A stretch of 64,000 bases of DNA, from NCBI RefSeq assembly GCF_015207395.1, contig NZ_JADEWX010000004.1, forward strand, positions 30,628-94,627. Reading direction: 5' to 3'. Origin of the DNA: Nodosilinea sp. LEGE 07088. GTDB taxonomy: Bacteria; Cyanobacteriota; Cyanobacteriia; Phormidesmidales; Phormidesmidaceae. The notes under the pieces were generated by a model, which saw only the letters and a program-made list of their open reading frames with translations, made no database searches and was not told the origin of the DNA. Position numbers and translations under genes: made by a program. Of the stretch, positions 56,721 through 64,000 are shown in pieces (position 1 is the first letter of the stretch; the number at the start of each line of letters is the position of its first letter).

Positions 56721-58511
56721 TTACGCCTCTAGCAGTTGCTCAGCGGTGAGGGGGTGAACAGCCGCCTCACTCCTCCAGCGATTGGCAATGGGCATACGCC
56801 AGCCCATGCCAAAGGCGCGATCGGTCACCTTGAGCACTGGCGGTGCCTGCCGTCGCTTAAACTCAGCCCGAGATACCAGCCGCAGCACCTTTTCGACCAC
56901 GGCAGCATCGTGGCCAGCGGCGACCATGTCGGCAATCGATTCGTGGCGCTGCACCAGGCGATCGAGGATGTCGTCGAGCACGTCGTAGGGCGGCAGCGAG
57001 TCTTGATCGACCTGGCCGGGCTTGAGTTCGGCGCTGGGGGGTTTGTCAAGAATATTTTGAGGGATCAGACCTTGGGCGCTGACTCGGGTCGCCAGGGTTC
57101 CTAGCGTTACCGGGGCGATCGCGCCATTGCTGCCTTGCCCTACCTGTTGGTTCAGCCATTGGCAGAGGGCATAGACCCGGGTTTTAGGCACATCGGCAAT
57201 CACGGCTAGCCCCCCATTCATGTCGCCATAGAGGGTGCAGTAGCCCACAGCCATCTCTGACTTGTTGCCGGTCGAGAGCAGCAGGTGGCCAAATTTGTTG
57301 GAGATCGCCATCAGCAGGTTGCCGCGAATGCGCGACTGAATGTTCTCTTCGGCAATGCCGGGGCTGGTGTCGGCAAATAGCGGGTCGAGCACTTGGTCGT
57401 AGTCGGCCATCAGCGGACCGATCGCCAGGGTTTGGTGAGCGATGCCCAGGGCCTGGGCCAGAGCCAGGGCATCGCTGACGGAATGCGCTGAGCTATAGGG
57501 GGAGGGCATGAGCACACCCAGCACGTTGTCGGGGCCGAGGGCCGCTGCCGCGATCGCCGCCACCAGGGCCGAGTCGATGCCGCCGCTGAGGCCAATCACG
57601 GCCTGGGCAAAACCACACTTGTGGGTATAGTCGCGCACCCCCAGCACCAGGGCCGACCAGAGGGCTTCGTTGTCGTCAGTGGGGAGCGGTGCCACCTCCC
57701 CAGGGGTGAGGTCGCCCTTCACCGGGTCATAGTCGACCACAGCCAGCCCGGCTTGAAACGCAGGCAGGCGGGCCACCAGTTCACCCTGGCGGTCAAAGGC
57801 CAGACTGGCGCCGTCAAAAATCAGATCGTCGTTGGCCCCCACCTGGTTGGCGTAGAGAATGGGGCAGCGAAATCGAGCGGCGCTGTGGGCCAGCATGGCC
57901 GATCGCAGCTGTGCTTTGTGGAGGGAGTAGGGCGAGGCTGAGAGATTGATCACCAGGTCGACGCCGTCGCCTGCCAGGTCGGCAATGGGGTTGCGGGCAT
58001 AGCTGCGACCGCCCCAAAACTCCTCGTCGTTCCAGAGGTCTTCGCAGATGGTGACGCCCACGCGAATGCCCCAGTCACCACAGGGCAGAGTAAAGCTGCT
58101 GGGGCCCTGGCCGGGGGCAAAGTAGCGGTCTTCGTCGAAGACATCGTAGGTGGGCAGCAACTGCTTGTGAAAGACTTGCTGCACCTGGCCGCCTTGCAGC
58201 AGGGCGGTGCTGTTGAAAAGGGGCTTTTCGCCCGAGTAGCGAGCCTTGGGGTTGGCGGCGGCATAGCCCACCAGCACGGCCAGGTGGGGCGGCAGCGCCA
58301 GGGCTAAATCCTCCAGGGTTTGGGCCATGGCCTGAATGAAGCTGGGCCGCAGCAGCAGGTCGCGGGGCGGGTAGCCGCACAGCACTAGCTCGGTCGTGAC
58401 CAATATCTGGGCGCCCAACTGGTCGGCCTGGCGGGCGGCATTGAGCACCTGCTGGGCGTTGTGGGCCAGGTCGCCAATGGTGGGGTTAAGCTGGGCGATC
58501 GCAAATTTCAT
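56721..58511 (-). CDS. nadE: Glutamine-dependent NAD+ synthetase
   Basis: 596 residues from ATG 58511, the start that gives MKFAIAQLNPTIGDLAHN. Nitrilase-type glutaminase domain first: Glu in TTELVLCGYPPRDLL, Lys in HKQLLPTYDVFDEDRYF, Cys in GVTICEDLWND. ATP-pyrophosphatase synthetase domain next: VIGLSGGIDSALVAAIA P-loop. It amidates nicotinate adenine dinucleotide to NAD using glutamine or ammonia. Last gene of the NAD cluster on this strand. CTAACTGGGCTGG-type short repeats lie 5' of the start. Confidence 0.95.
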   Translation of the reverse strand: MKFAIAQLNPTIGDLAHNAQQVLNAARQADQLGAQILVTTELVLCGYPPRDLLLRPSFIQAMAQTLEDLALALPPHLAVLVGYAAANPKARYSGEKPLFNSTALLQGGQVQQVFHKQLLPTYDVFDEDRYFAPGQGPSSFTLPCGDWGIRVGVTICEDLWNDEEFWGGRSYARNPIADLAGDGVDLVINLSASPYSLHKAQLRSAMLAHSAARFRCPILYANQVGANDDLIFDGASLAFDRQGELVARLPAFQAGLAVVDYDPVKGDLTPGEVAPLPTDDNEALWSALVLGVRDYTHKCGFAQAVIGLSGGIDSALVAAIAAAALGPDNVLGVLMPSPYSSAHSVSDALALAQALGIAHQTLAIGPLMADYDQVLDPLFADTSPGIAEENIQSRIRGNLLMAISNKFGHLLLSTGNKSEMAVGYCTLYGDMNGGLAVIADVPKTRVYALCQWLNQQVGQGSNGAIAPVTLGTLATRVSAQGLIPQNILDKPPSAELKPGQVDQDSLPPYDVLDDILDRLVQRHESIADMVAAGHDAAVVEKVLRLVSRAEFKRRQAPPVLKVTDRAFGMGWRMPIANRWRSEAAVHPLTAEQLLEA

Positions 58512-58580
58512 AGGCTGACTGGGCTGGCTAACTGGGCTGGCTAACTGGGCTAAACGATAGTTCTCAGGCAAAACCGTGGC

Positions 58581-59549
58581 TTATCGCTCGGCAATGCCCG
58601 ACTGTGGGCGGCAACTGCGCTGGGCAGATAGGGTGTTGCGCTCCCAAAACACACCGTCGGAGTATCCCTGAATGCTAGGGTCTGAGTCTGCTAAATCTAA
58701 GCGTTTTTGGGCCAGGCAGCAGTAGTCGAGATCCTGCTCAATGCCGATGTACTGCCGTCCCAGTTTTTTAGCTACCACCGAGGTAGTGCCGCTGCCCAAA
58801 AACGGGTCGAGCACGACGTCACCTGCGTTAGAGCTAGCCAGCATCAGCTTGGCGATTAGTTTCTCGGGCTTTTGGGTGGGGTGGTCGGTGTTTTCGGGCA
58901 TTGACCAAAACGGGATCGTGATGTCGGTCCATAGGTTAGAGGGGTGGGTGAGGCGATACTGCTTTGCCCCGGTATCATCCCAATCCTTTGGTTGACCAGC
59001 TGAATTGCGGTAGGGAGCGAGCACCCGGCGCTTGAGCTTGACGGCATCAACGTTAAAGGTGTAGCGGTCGGAGACGGTGCAAAACCAGATATCTTCGCTG
59101 GCATTCTTCCAATTGGTTTGGGCCCCGCGCCCCTTTTCGCGCTCCCAGGTGATCCGATTTCTCACGGTAAAGTGCTGCTCCAAGATGGGATACAGGGCGG
59201 TTGAGGTGGCCCAGTCGGCGCAGAAATAGGCCGAAGCGTTGGGCTTGAGTACCGGTCTGAGCTGGCTCATCCAGCGGTCGAGCCAGGCAGCGTAGACGGT
59301 GCGATCGCGCTGTTTAAACTGACTGCCGTTGAAATCTTTAGTCAGGTTATAGGGGGGGTCCACAATCAGCAGATCCACCGACCCTGGGGGGAGATGGGGT
59401 AGGGCCGTCAGCACATCCTGGCAAATCGTTTGGTTGAGAATGTCTGGGGGCGACACCGCTTGGGTCAGGCTGATTAACCGCCGCGACAGACTATCCCGCT
59501 CTCGATCGGCCAGCTCTAGGGTTCGATTTCTAGGTGCCCTGACTTTCAT
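58581..59549 (-). CDS. Site-specific DNA methyltransferase (beta-class, N6-adenine/N4-cytosine)
   Basis: 322 residues. Catalytic motif DLLIVDPPYNLTKDF (DPPY) precedes the SAM-binding FXGXG motif VLDPFLGSGTTSVVAKKLGRQYIGIE, the order of beta-class amino-methyltransferases. The ENTDHPTQKPEKLIAKLML block is the usual region before the SAM motif. No restriction endonuclease is adjacent, so it looks like an orphan methylase of the type several cyanobacteria use for genome marking. Recognition site not predictable. It lies between nadE and nrtR of the NAD cluster. Confidence 0.88.
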   Translation of the reverse strand: MKVRAPRNRTLELADRERDSLSRRLISLTQAVSPPDILNQTICQDVLTALPHLPPGSVDLLIVDPPYNLTKDFNGSQFKQRDRTVYAAWLDRWMSQLRPVLKPNASAYFCADWATSTALYPILEQHFTVRNRITWEREKGRGAQTNWKNASEDIWFCTVSDRYTFNVDAVKLKRRVLAPYRNSAGQPKDWDDTGAKQYRLTHPSNLWTDITIPFWSMPENTDHPTQKPEKLIAKLMLASSNAGDVVLDPFLGSGTTSVVAKKLGRQYIGIEQDLDYCCLAQKRLDLADSDPSIQGYSDGVFWERNTLSAQRSCRPQSGIAER

Positions 59550-59612
59550 GATCTACCTTGCCCACCTCGAAAATATATGCAACCGCTGTTTGTCTTCCCC
59601 GTCCCCCTGCCC

Positions 59613-60359
59613 TCAAATAAACACCATGGGTTTCTCTTTCAGGGGCTCAAAGGCGGCGGCATCAAACCGATAGAGACTGGCGGGGCGTCCGGCTCCCCGG
59701 GAGGTTTTTTGGCCCGTATCCTGCAAAAAACCCAGTTTTAGCAGCCGGGCGCGAAAGTTGGAATAGTCTGAAAATCCATCGCCCAGCACGGTGATATAGA
59801 GCTGATAGAGATCGCCAAGGGTAAACACCTCAGGCAGCACGTCGAAAGCGATCGGGCTGTATTCCAGCTTGTTGCGCAGACGATGGTAGCCATAGCTGAG
59901 AATTTCGGTGTGGTCAAAGGCCAGCTGTGGCACCTCAGCCAGGGGATACCAGGCAATGCTGCCGCTGCTGTCGCCAATCAGCTCGGCGTCTTCGAAGCGC
60001 ACCAGGGCAAAGTGACTGACCGATAGGTAGCGCACATCAAACGCCTGGGGCGACTCACGGGGGTCGCGATCGGGGCCCCCGAAGGTATAGAGCTGCTCCA
60101 GGTAGAGCGTATTGACCCGAACTTTTTCGGCCAGCACCCGGTAGGCGGCGGCTTCCAGGGTTTCTCCCTGGCGTACCAGCGTGCCAGGTAAGCTCCAGTG
60201 GCCCGCAAAGGGGTCTGTCTGGCGCATCACCACCAGCACCAGCAGCCGGTTGCGGTGGGTATCGACCGAGAAAATCACGTTGTCTACCCCGACCTTAAAA
60301 TCGGCCAGGTCAACGGTGCTCAGAGGGTAGTTAGGGGTGCGGTGGAGATTTGCGGACAT
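59613..60359 (-). CDS. nrtR: NrtR-type NAD-metabolism regulator (Nudix-WHTH)
   Basis: 248 residues from ATG 60359. Residues 20-150 form a Nudix fold, but the Nudix box is broken: GTLVRQGETLEAAAYRVLAE lacks the RE..EE acidic residues that bind metal. Residues 155-245 form a winged helix (YSPIAFDVLPEVFTLGDLYQ and FRARLLKLGFLQDT). This combination defines NrtR, whose Nudix domain senses ADP-ribose or related NAD metabolites and releases DNA. Overlaps the nadD 3' end by 40 bases, consistent with an autoregulated NAD operon. Confidence 0.88.
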   Translation of the reverse strand: MSANLHRTPNYPLSTVDLADFKVGVDNVIFSVDTHRNRLLVLVVMRQTDPFAGHWSLPGTLVRQGETLEAAAYRVLAEKVRVNTLYLEQLYTFGGPDRDPRESPQAFDVRYLSVSHFALVRFEDAELIGDSSGSIAWYPLAEVPQLAFDHTEILSYGYHRLRNKLEYSPIAFDVLPEVFTLGDLYQLYITVLGDGFSDYSNFRARLLKLGFLQDTGQKTSRGAGRPASLYRFDAAAFEPLKEKPMVFI

Positions 60360-60952
60360 GGGTAGAGATGGTGTTGGGCAATGTAAGACTGTACGGCTGG
60401 GGTCAGGCCCGGCGCATCTAGCTGGGTCGAGGTGGCCTCGTCGCACTGGCGGTACCGCGACGAGGAAACATCAATGGCGGGCATAGCGGCTACGGTTACC
60501 GTGGTGTACTGCCGTAGCCGCTCCAGGCTGGCCTCGCTGAGGTCATAGCCCGGGCGGGGTATGACCCATATGTTGACCGCCGCGAAGATTTCTTTAGCCC
60601 GCTGCCAGGAGGGCAGTTGCTCGACCAGGTCGGCCCCCACCACCAGGGAGAATTGAGCCTGGGGCCAGATCTGTCGAGCCCGCTCTAGGGTCACGATAGT
60701 GCGCATATGGCTAAGTTCAGGGTGTACCTGCACACATCGGGGGGAGATATCGAGCTCGTCGATTAGCAGCTCCAGCATGCGAAAGCGATCGCCTAGAGAG
60801 GTCTGGTGATCCTTGAAGGGATTGTTGGCGGCCCAGACAGCCACGTGGTCAAACTGAGTAGCCAGCCAGGCGAGAATGGCCGCGTGGCCCTGGTGGGGTG
60901 GGTCGGCGCTGGTGCCAAATAGAGCAATGGAAAGCACTGAAGAACGATTCAT
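60320..60952 (-). CDS. nadD: Nicotinate (nicotinamide) mononucleotide adenylyltransferase
   Basis: 210 residues from ATG 60952; an ATG at 60985 is an alternative only seven bases after the pncB stop. N-terminal IALFGTSADPPHQGHAAILAWL gives the nucleotidyltransferase HXGH motif (HQGH). SSSRYRQCDEATSTQL is close to the ISSTxxR block of NadD. It adenylates NaMN to nicotinate adenine dinucleotide, the step between PncB and NadE. Likely cotranscribed. Confidence 0.88.
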   Translation of the reverse strand: MNRSSVLSIALFGTSADPPHQGHAAILAWLATQFDHVAVWAANNPFKDHQTSLGDRFRMLELLIDELDISPRCVQVHPELSHMRTIVTLERARQIWPQAQFSLVVGADLVEQLPSWQRAKEIFAAVNIWVIPRPGYDLSEASLERLRQYTTVTVAAMPAIDVSSSRYRQCDEATSTQLDAPGLTPAVQSYIAQHHLYPCPQISTAPLTTL

Positions 60953-60991
60953 CGAGCCATTGGGTAGAGTCATCGGCAGAGGCATGGGATC

Positions 60992-62353
60992 TTAGGGCTG
61001 CGATACTGCACTGCGGCGGGTGTGCGCCGCCAGCTCGACCAGAGACTCCGACAGGGTAACGGCATACTCATCGGGGTGATCGAGCTGGCGTACCGGGATG
61101 GACAGACTGGCCACGGCGGCGGCGGTACGGGCGGCGATCGCATCCAGCGATTCCGGTACCTGCACCGCCTGCCCCTGTTTGACCACCCATTGTAGAAGCG
61201 GCTGCTCGTCAGCGGCGACGGTATCGGTCATCAGGCCCAGACGATCGCCCATGGCTTGCCCCCCCTGGTAACGGCGAAATACCTGTTTGCGGCCTGGCAA
61301 GGTGGTTTTGCAGGAGGCTTCCTTCATGACGGCTGCGCCATCAATCTCCACCAGTTTATAGACCCCGTTTACCGGGTCGCCCGTGACTAGCTTGGTGCCG
61401 AGTCCGTAGCCGTCAATCATCGCGCCCGCCCGCCGCAGGCGGTCAATCTCGTACTCGTCGAGGTCACCGCTGGCGATGATTTTGGCGGCGGGCAAATGCG
61501 ATCGCACCGCCTGCGACAGCTCTGCCAGATTCCCCGAGTCCAGTCGCACCGCTGCCACCTGAGTTTCACCCGCCGCCACCTGAGTCGCGAGCCGCTTTGC
61601 CGCCGCCACCGTATCGTAGGTGTCAATCAACAAAGCCGCCTGGGGGAAATAGCGCTGAAAGGCCTCAAACGCGTCATCTTCGCTGCCCTCCAAAGCCGTA
61701 AACGCCATTACCAGGGCATGGGCCATAGTCCCTGCGGGCCGACGGCCTAGCTGCACCGCCGCCAGTACGTTAGAGGTGGCATCGAGCCCCCCGGCCAGCG
61801 CGGCCCGTGCGGCCCATAGCGCTCCCTGGGGGCTAAAGGCCCGGCGAGTGCCAAACTCTAAGAGCTGCGCTTCTGGCCCGGCTACATCGCGAAGGCGCGC
61901 TGCTCGGGTGGCTATCAGCGTTTGATAGTTCAGGGCATTGAGTAAATAGGTTTCAGCAATTTGCGCCTGCCACAGAGGCGCTTCTACCCGCAGCAGAGGC
62001 TCATTGGCAAACACGGCTGTTCCCTCCGGTACCGCCCACACATCCCCGGTAAAGCCCCCCGCCGCCAGCTGCTGCCAAAACCCATCGGGGGCATGGCTAA
62101 ACAGCCCTGTCTGTCGCAGCGCCTCCAAATGCTGATCTGAAAAATGCAGATTGGTCAAATAGTCGATGGCCTGGTGTAGACCCATCGCAATCATGTAGCC
62201 GTAGCCCTGGGGTAGCCGACGGGCAAATAGCTCAAAACTGGCCCGGCGATCGGCAATGCCTTCGCCGACATAACAACTTGCCATCGTCAGCTGATACAGG
62301 TCTGTAAACAGGCCGTAATCCTTAGGGGTGGCCAGCAAATCGGGGTAGGTCAT
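60992..62353 (-). CDS. pncB: Nicotinate phosphoribosyltransferase
   Basis: 453 residues. Starts TPKDYGLFTDLYQLTMASCYVGEG-like sequence (KDYGLFTDLYQLTMASCY), with LLEFGTRRAFSPQGALWAAR, VRLDSGNLAELS and DGYGLGTKLVTG, all classical PncB motifs including the phosphoribosyl-binding loop. It converts nicotinate plus PRPP to NaMN in NAD salvage. First gene of the cluster on this strand; the nadD frame begins seven bases after its stop. Confidence 0.93.
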   Translation of the reverse strand: MTYPDLLATPKDYGLFTDLYQLTMASCYVGEGIADRRASFELFARRLPQGYGYMIAMGLHQAIDYLTNLHFSDQHLEALRQTGLFSHAPDGFWQQLAAGGFTGDVWAVPEGTAVFANEPLLRVEAPLWQAQIAETYLLNALNYQTLIATRAARLRDVAGPEAQLLEFGTRRAFSPQGALWAARAALAGGLDATSNVLAAVQLGRRPAGTMAHALVMAFTALEGSEDDAFEAFQRYFPQAALLIDTYDTVAAAKRLATQVAAGETQVAAVRLDSGNLAELSQAVRSHLPAAKIIASGDLDEYEIDRLRRAGAMIDGYGLGTKLVTGDPVNGVYKLVEIDGAAVMKEASCKTTLPGRKQVFRRYQGGQAMGDRLGLMTDTVAADEQPLLQWVVKQGQAVQVPESLDAIAARTAAAVASLSIPVRQLDHPDEYAVTLSESLVELAAHTRRSAVSQP

Positions 62354-62739
62354 GCCAGAGTAGGGTAGTTTTAGTTATTTATACCATAATTCTTTTATTT
62401 CGCCCCTCGCCACCCCTGATCCTGGATCAGAAGGGCAATCAACCAACCCCAACTGGGCCTATAGGGTAACAGTAACGACCTCAGTCTCAGATCGTTTAGC
62501 ACACGCTTCAATATCTGTCACAGAACTGCGGTCAGCTCCTTGGCCTGGCCTCTATCGTCCATTCATATAGGGCTAGAGCAATCCTGGGTCTGCCGAGAGA
62601 ACTAGGACAACCCCAAGAACGAAGGCCAGAGCACCGCTACGTTACATCGCCTGTCACAGGCAGCGCTCAAATAGCACTAACGAGTAAGTACAAGACAACT
62701 AAAAGTACAAGACAACTAAAAACTACTGGGAGGATAGCG
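62354..62739. other. Intergenic region between divergent pncB and NfeD-like gene
   Basis: 386 bases containing both promoters. An AT-rich stretch (62370-62400) holds a TATAAATA word on the minus strand, a possible pncB -10. A 15-base palindrome CTGATCC-T-GGATCAG lies at 62416-62430, a candidate operator for NrtR or another regulator. A 17-bp direct repeat precedes the NfeD-like gene. Confidence 0.5.
62687..62720. repeat. 17-bp tandem duplication
   Basis: AGTACAAGACAACTAAA twice in a row (62687-62703, 62704-62720), just upstream of the ribosome-binding site GGGAGGA (62728-62734) of the next gene. Confidence 0.85.
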
Positions 62740-62979
62740 ATGAATCTGACCCACACGCTGGAACTCTTTGACACCCCTAAAGCCGCCCGGGTTGATTGTC
62801 CTATTAGCGCTCACATTAGGGGCCGAGTCTTCTATGAGGGCACCTATTGGCCCGCCCGATTCTATGACGGTTTAGTCGACGCTAACTATGCACTAGCGGT
62901 GTCAAGTCGGGTATTAGTAGTCGGTCGCCAGGGGTTGACTCTGCTGGTTTCCCCGCTGCTGGCGGCGGCCTGTGCCTAG
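62740..62979 (+). CDS. Small NfeD-like (OB-fold) protein
   Basis: 79 residues from ATG 62740 with a strong GGGAGGA five bases upstream. The core GRVFYEGTYWPARFYD followed by VLVVGRQGLTLLV matches the C-terminal OB-fold of NfeD/YbbK-like proteins, where it accompanies a membrane protease or stomatin; here it stands alone with no membrane part. Stand-alone NfeD-like domains are frequent in cyanobacteria. Function unassigned. Confidence 0.7.
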   Translation: MNLTHTLELFDTPKAARVDCPISAHIRGRVFYEGTYWPARFYDGLVDANYALAVSSRVLVVGRQGLTLLVSPLLAAACA

Positions 62980-63090
62980 TTTTGCTGGGCTGGGATAAAG
63001 CTCATTTTCTGTAGAAATCCCGAAGGATCTAGCAAAAACCTCTATGATTAAAGTAGTTTTGCCAAAATCCTTCCTGCCCACTGTTGACCT

Positions 63091-64000
63091 ATGGATAGCC
63101 TGGTTCAATGTCATCTCTGGCTGGCTTGGGAAACTGACTTAGGCACCCATCTATCATCAGTGCCGCCCATAGGTGCAGTACCCCTTGCTACGTCTGGGAT
63201 TGCCCCCATAACGACTGCCCGCTGGGGACGGATTTTGGCGATCGCGGCGGGGGCAGTCGTTGTGGGCAGTGGCCTCGGATTGCCAGCCTTGGCCAACTCC
63301 TCTCGCTGGGGTAGCACGGTCTATGCCAATACCCCAGCGGGCTATGCCCTCAACGTGCGGTGGGGCCCCAGCACCAACAACGGCGTGTATCGGCGGGTAG
63401 GGCGAGGCACTGCCCTGCAATTGTCTGGGGCGCGCCGCAATGGCTGGGTGCAGCTGGTGGATACAACTTGGGTAGCGGGCAACCTGGTCAGTTCAGCGCC
63501 GATTGGAACAGCGCCCAGCTGGCCTCTTCCCGGTGACCCTCGCAATCTAGCCACCGTAGTTACTCCACAAAATTTTGCCCTCAATATCCGCTCTGGCGCT
63601 GGCTTTGAGTACCCAGTGGTAGGGCAGTTTGTCAACGGCAGCCGCATCGCTCTTACCGGGCGATTTAGCGTCGGCTGGGCTCAATTGACCAACGGCAACT
63701 GGGTCGATAGCGGTCACCTCCAGTACAGTGGCCCGGTCTATGAGGTGAGCCCGCCAACCACGCTTCCCGGTCAGCCCACCAACCCTTCCCCCAATGCCGA
63801 TGTCATGGAGGTGCAGCGACGACTGCGCCAGCTGGGCTATTTGCCCGCCAGCTTTGTGATTACGGGTATCTACGACCAAACCACTCAAAATGCTGTGCGG
63901 GAGTTTCAGCGGGTCAACGGCCTGCCCGTTACCGGCACCGTCGATGCGGCCACCTGGCAGGCCCTGTACCGGGCGACTGCGTCACCCCCCAGCCCCACCC
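63091..64000 (+). CDS. SH3b/peptidoglycan-binding protein, N-terminal part (runs off right edge)
   Basis: 303 codons from ATG 63091, open at the window end. A hydrophobic segment at about residues 48-66 (LAIAAGAVVVGSGLGLPALA) is a probable signal or anchor. Two bacterial SH3 domains follow (TPAGYALNVRWGPSTNNGVY, about 77-135, and TPQNFALNIRSGAGFEYPVV, about 155-215), then a PG_binding_1 domain (MEVQRRLRQLGYLPASFVI to WQALYRATA, about 240-298). Secreted cell-wall-binding protein; any catalytic domain would lie beyond the window. Confidence 0.82.
   Translation, partial: MDSLVQCHLWLAWETDLGTHLSSVPPIGAVPLATSGIAPITTARWGRILAIAAGAVVVGSGLGLPALANSSRWGSTVYANTPAGYALNVRWGPSTNNGVYRRVGRGTALQLSGARRNGWVQLVDTTWVAGNLVSSAPIGTAPSWPLPGDPRNLATVVTPQNFALNIRSGAGFEYPVVGQFVNGSRIALTGRFSVGWAQLTNGNWVDSGHLQYSGPVYEVSPPTTLPGQPTNPSPNADVMEVQRRLRQLGYLPASFVITGIYDQTTQNAVREFQRVNGLPVTGTVDAATWQALYRATASPPSPT

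Overview
The window is chromosomal DNA from a cyanobacterium, most likely a filamentous Leptolyngbya/Nodosilinea/Phormidium-type lineage. The evidence is the very dense GCGATCGC (HIP1) octamer, the photosystem II gene psb30 (ycf12), a CRR7-type NDH-1 assembly protein, ferredoxin-sulfite reductase, and several small proteins of cyanobacterial type. The genus is inference; no rRNA or tRNA gene was seen.

Layout. 1-3.1 kb: start of sir (minus), crr7, and a Tat-exported PhoX phosphatase with a Pho-box-like triple repeat upstream. 3.5-5.3 kb: two overlapping family 2 glycosyltransferases. 5.4-8.6 kb (minus): a lone metal ABC permease overlapping a YkvA-type gene, a DUF6544/6920-like protein and an aldo/keto reductase. 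8.8-11.9 kb (plus): HtrA-type protease, then a MerR regulator with a 19-bp-spacer promoter driving an aldo/keto reductase. 12.4-18.6 kb: monomeric NADP-isocitrate dehydrogenase, a DUF1993 protein and a GH63 glycosidase. 18.6-26.4 kb: PlsC-like acyltransferase, CPBP protease, a cyclase with a degenerate receiver domain, and glyS-murD.

26.4-28.7 kb is the scar-rich accessory zone: a 33-bp palindrome, a seven-copy 21-bp minisatellite, an N-terminal stub of a DNA methyltransferase, and an antitoxin gene followed by a PIN toxin cut off where a REP-like palindrome begins. Next come an internally deleted REP-associated transposase (RAYT) and further REP copies. 28.7-43.4 kb: ilvA, a large anchored protein of unknown function, an HlyD-type pseudogene, a DMT permease, a cupin, an XRE regulator, a ferritin-like protein, a GT9, ispD, psb30, a YkgJ-type protein, a split GDT1 pair, L-lactate dehydrogenase and plsC.

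43.6-47.3 kb: tadA, then a second scar zone with two opposed Uma2 fragments and a transposase remnant, then an acetamidase/formamidase gene broken by an exact 166-bp tandem duplication. 47.3-56.7 kb: a periplasmic binding protein, a DUF1400 hydrolase, a FutB-like permease, and an ABC exporter between two DUF218 (ElyC/SanA-like) proteins. 56.7-62.4 kb (minus): an NAD island, pncB-nadD-nrtR-(DNA methyltransferase)-nadE, covering salvage and the last steps of NAD synthesis plus the regulator. 62.7-64 kb: a small NfeD-like protein and the start of an SH3b/peptidoglycan-binding protein that runs off the window.

A recurring theme is genome erosion by small duplications and palindromic repeats at gene ends. 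Four genes have a stop codon inside, or 2-3 bases from, a short tandem repeat, and two have their stop codon supplied by a dispersed palindrome.
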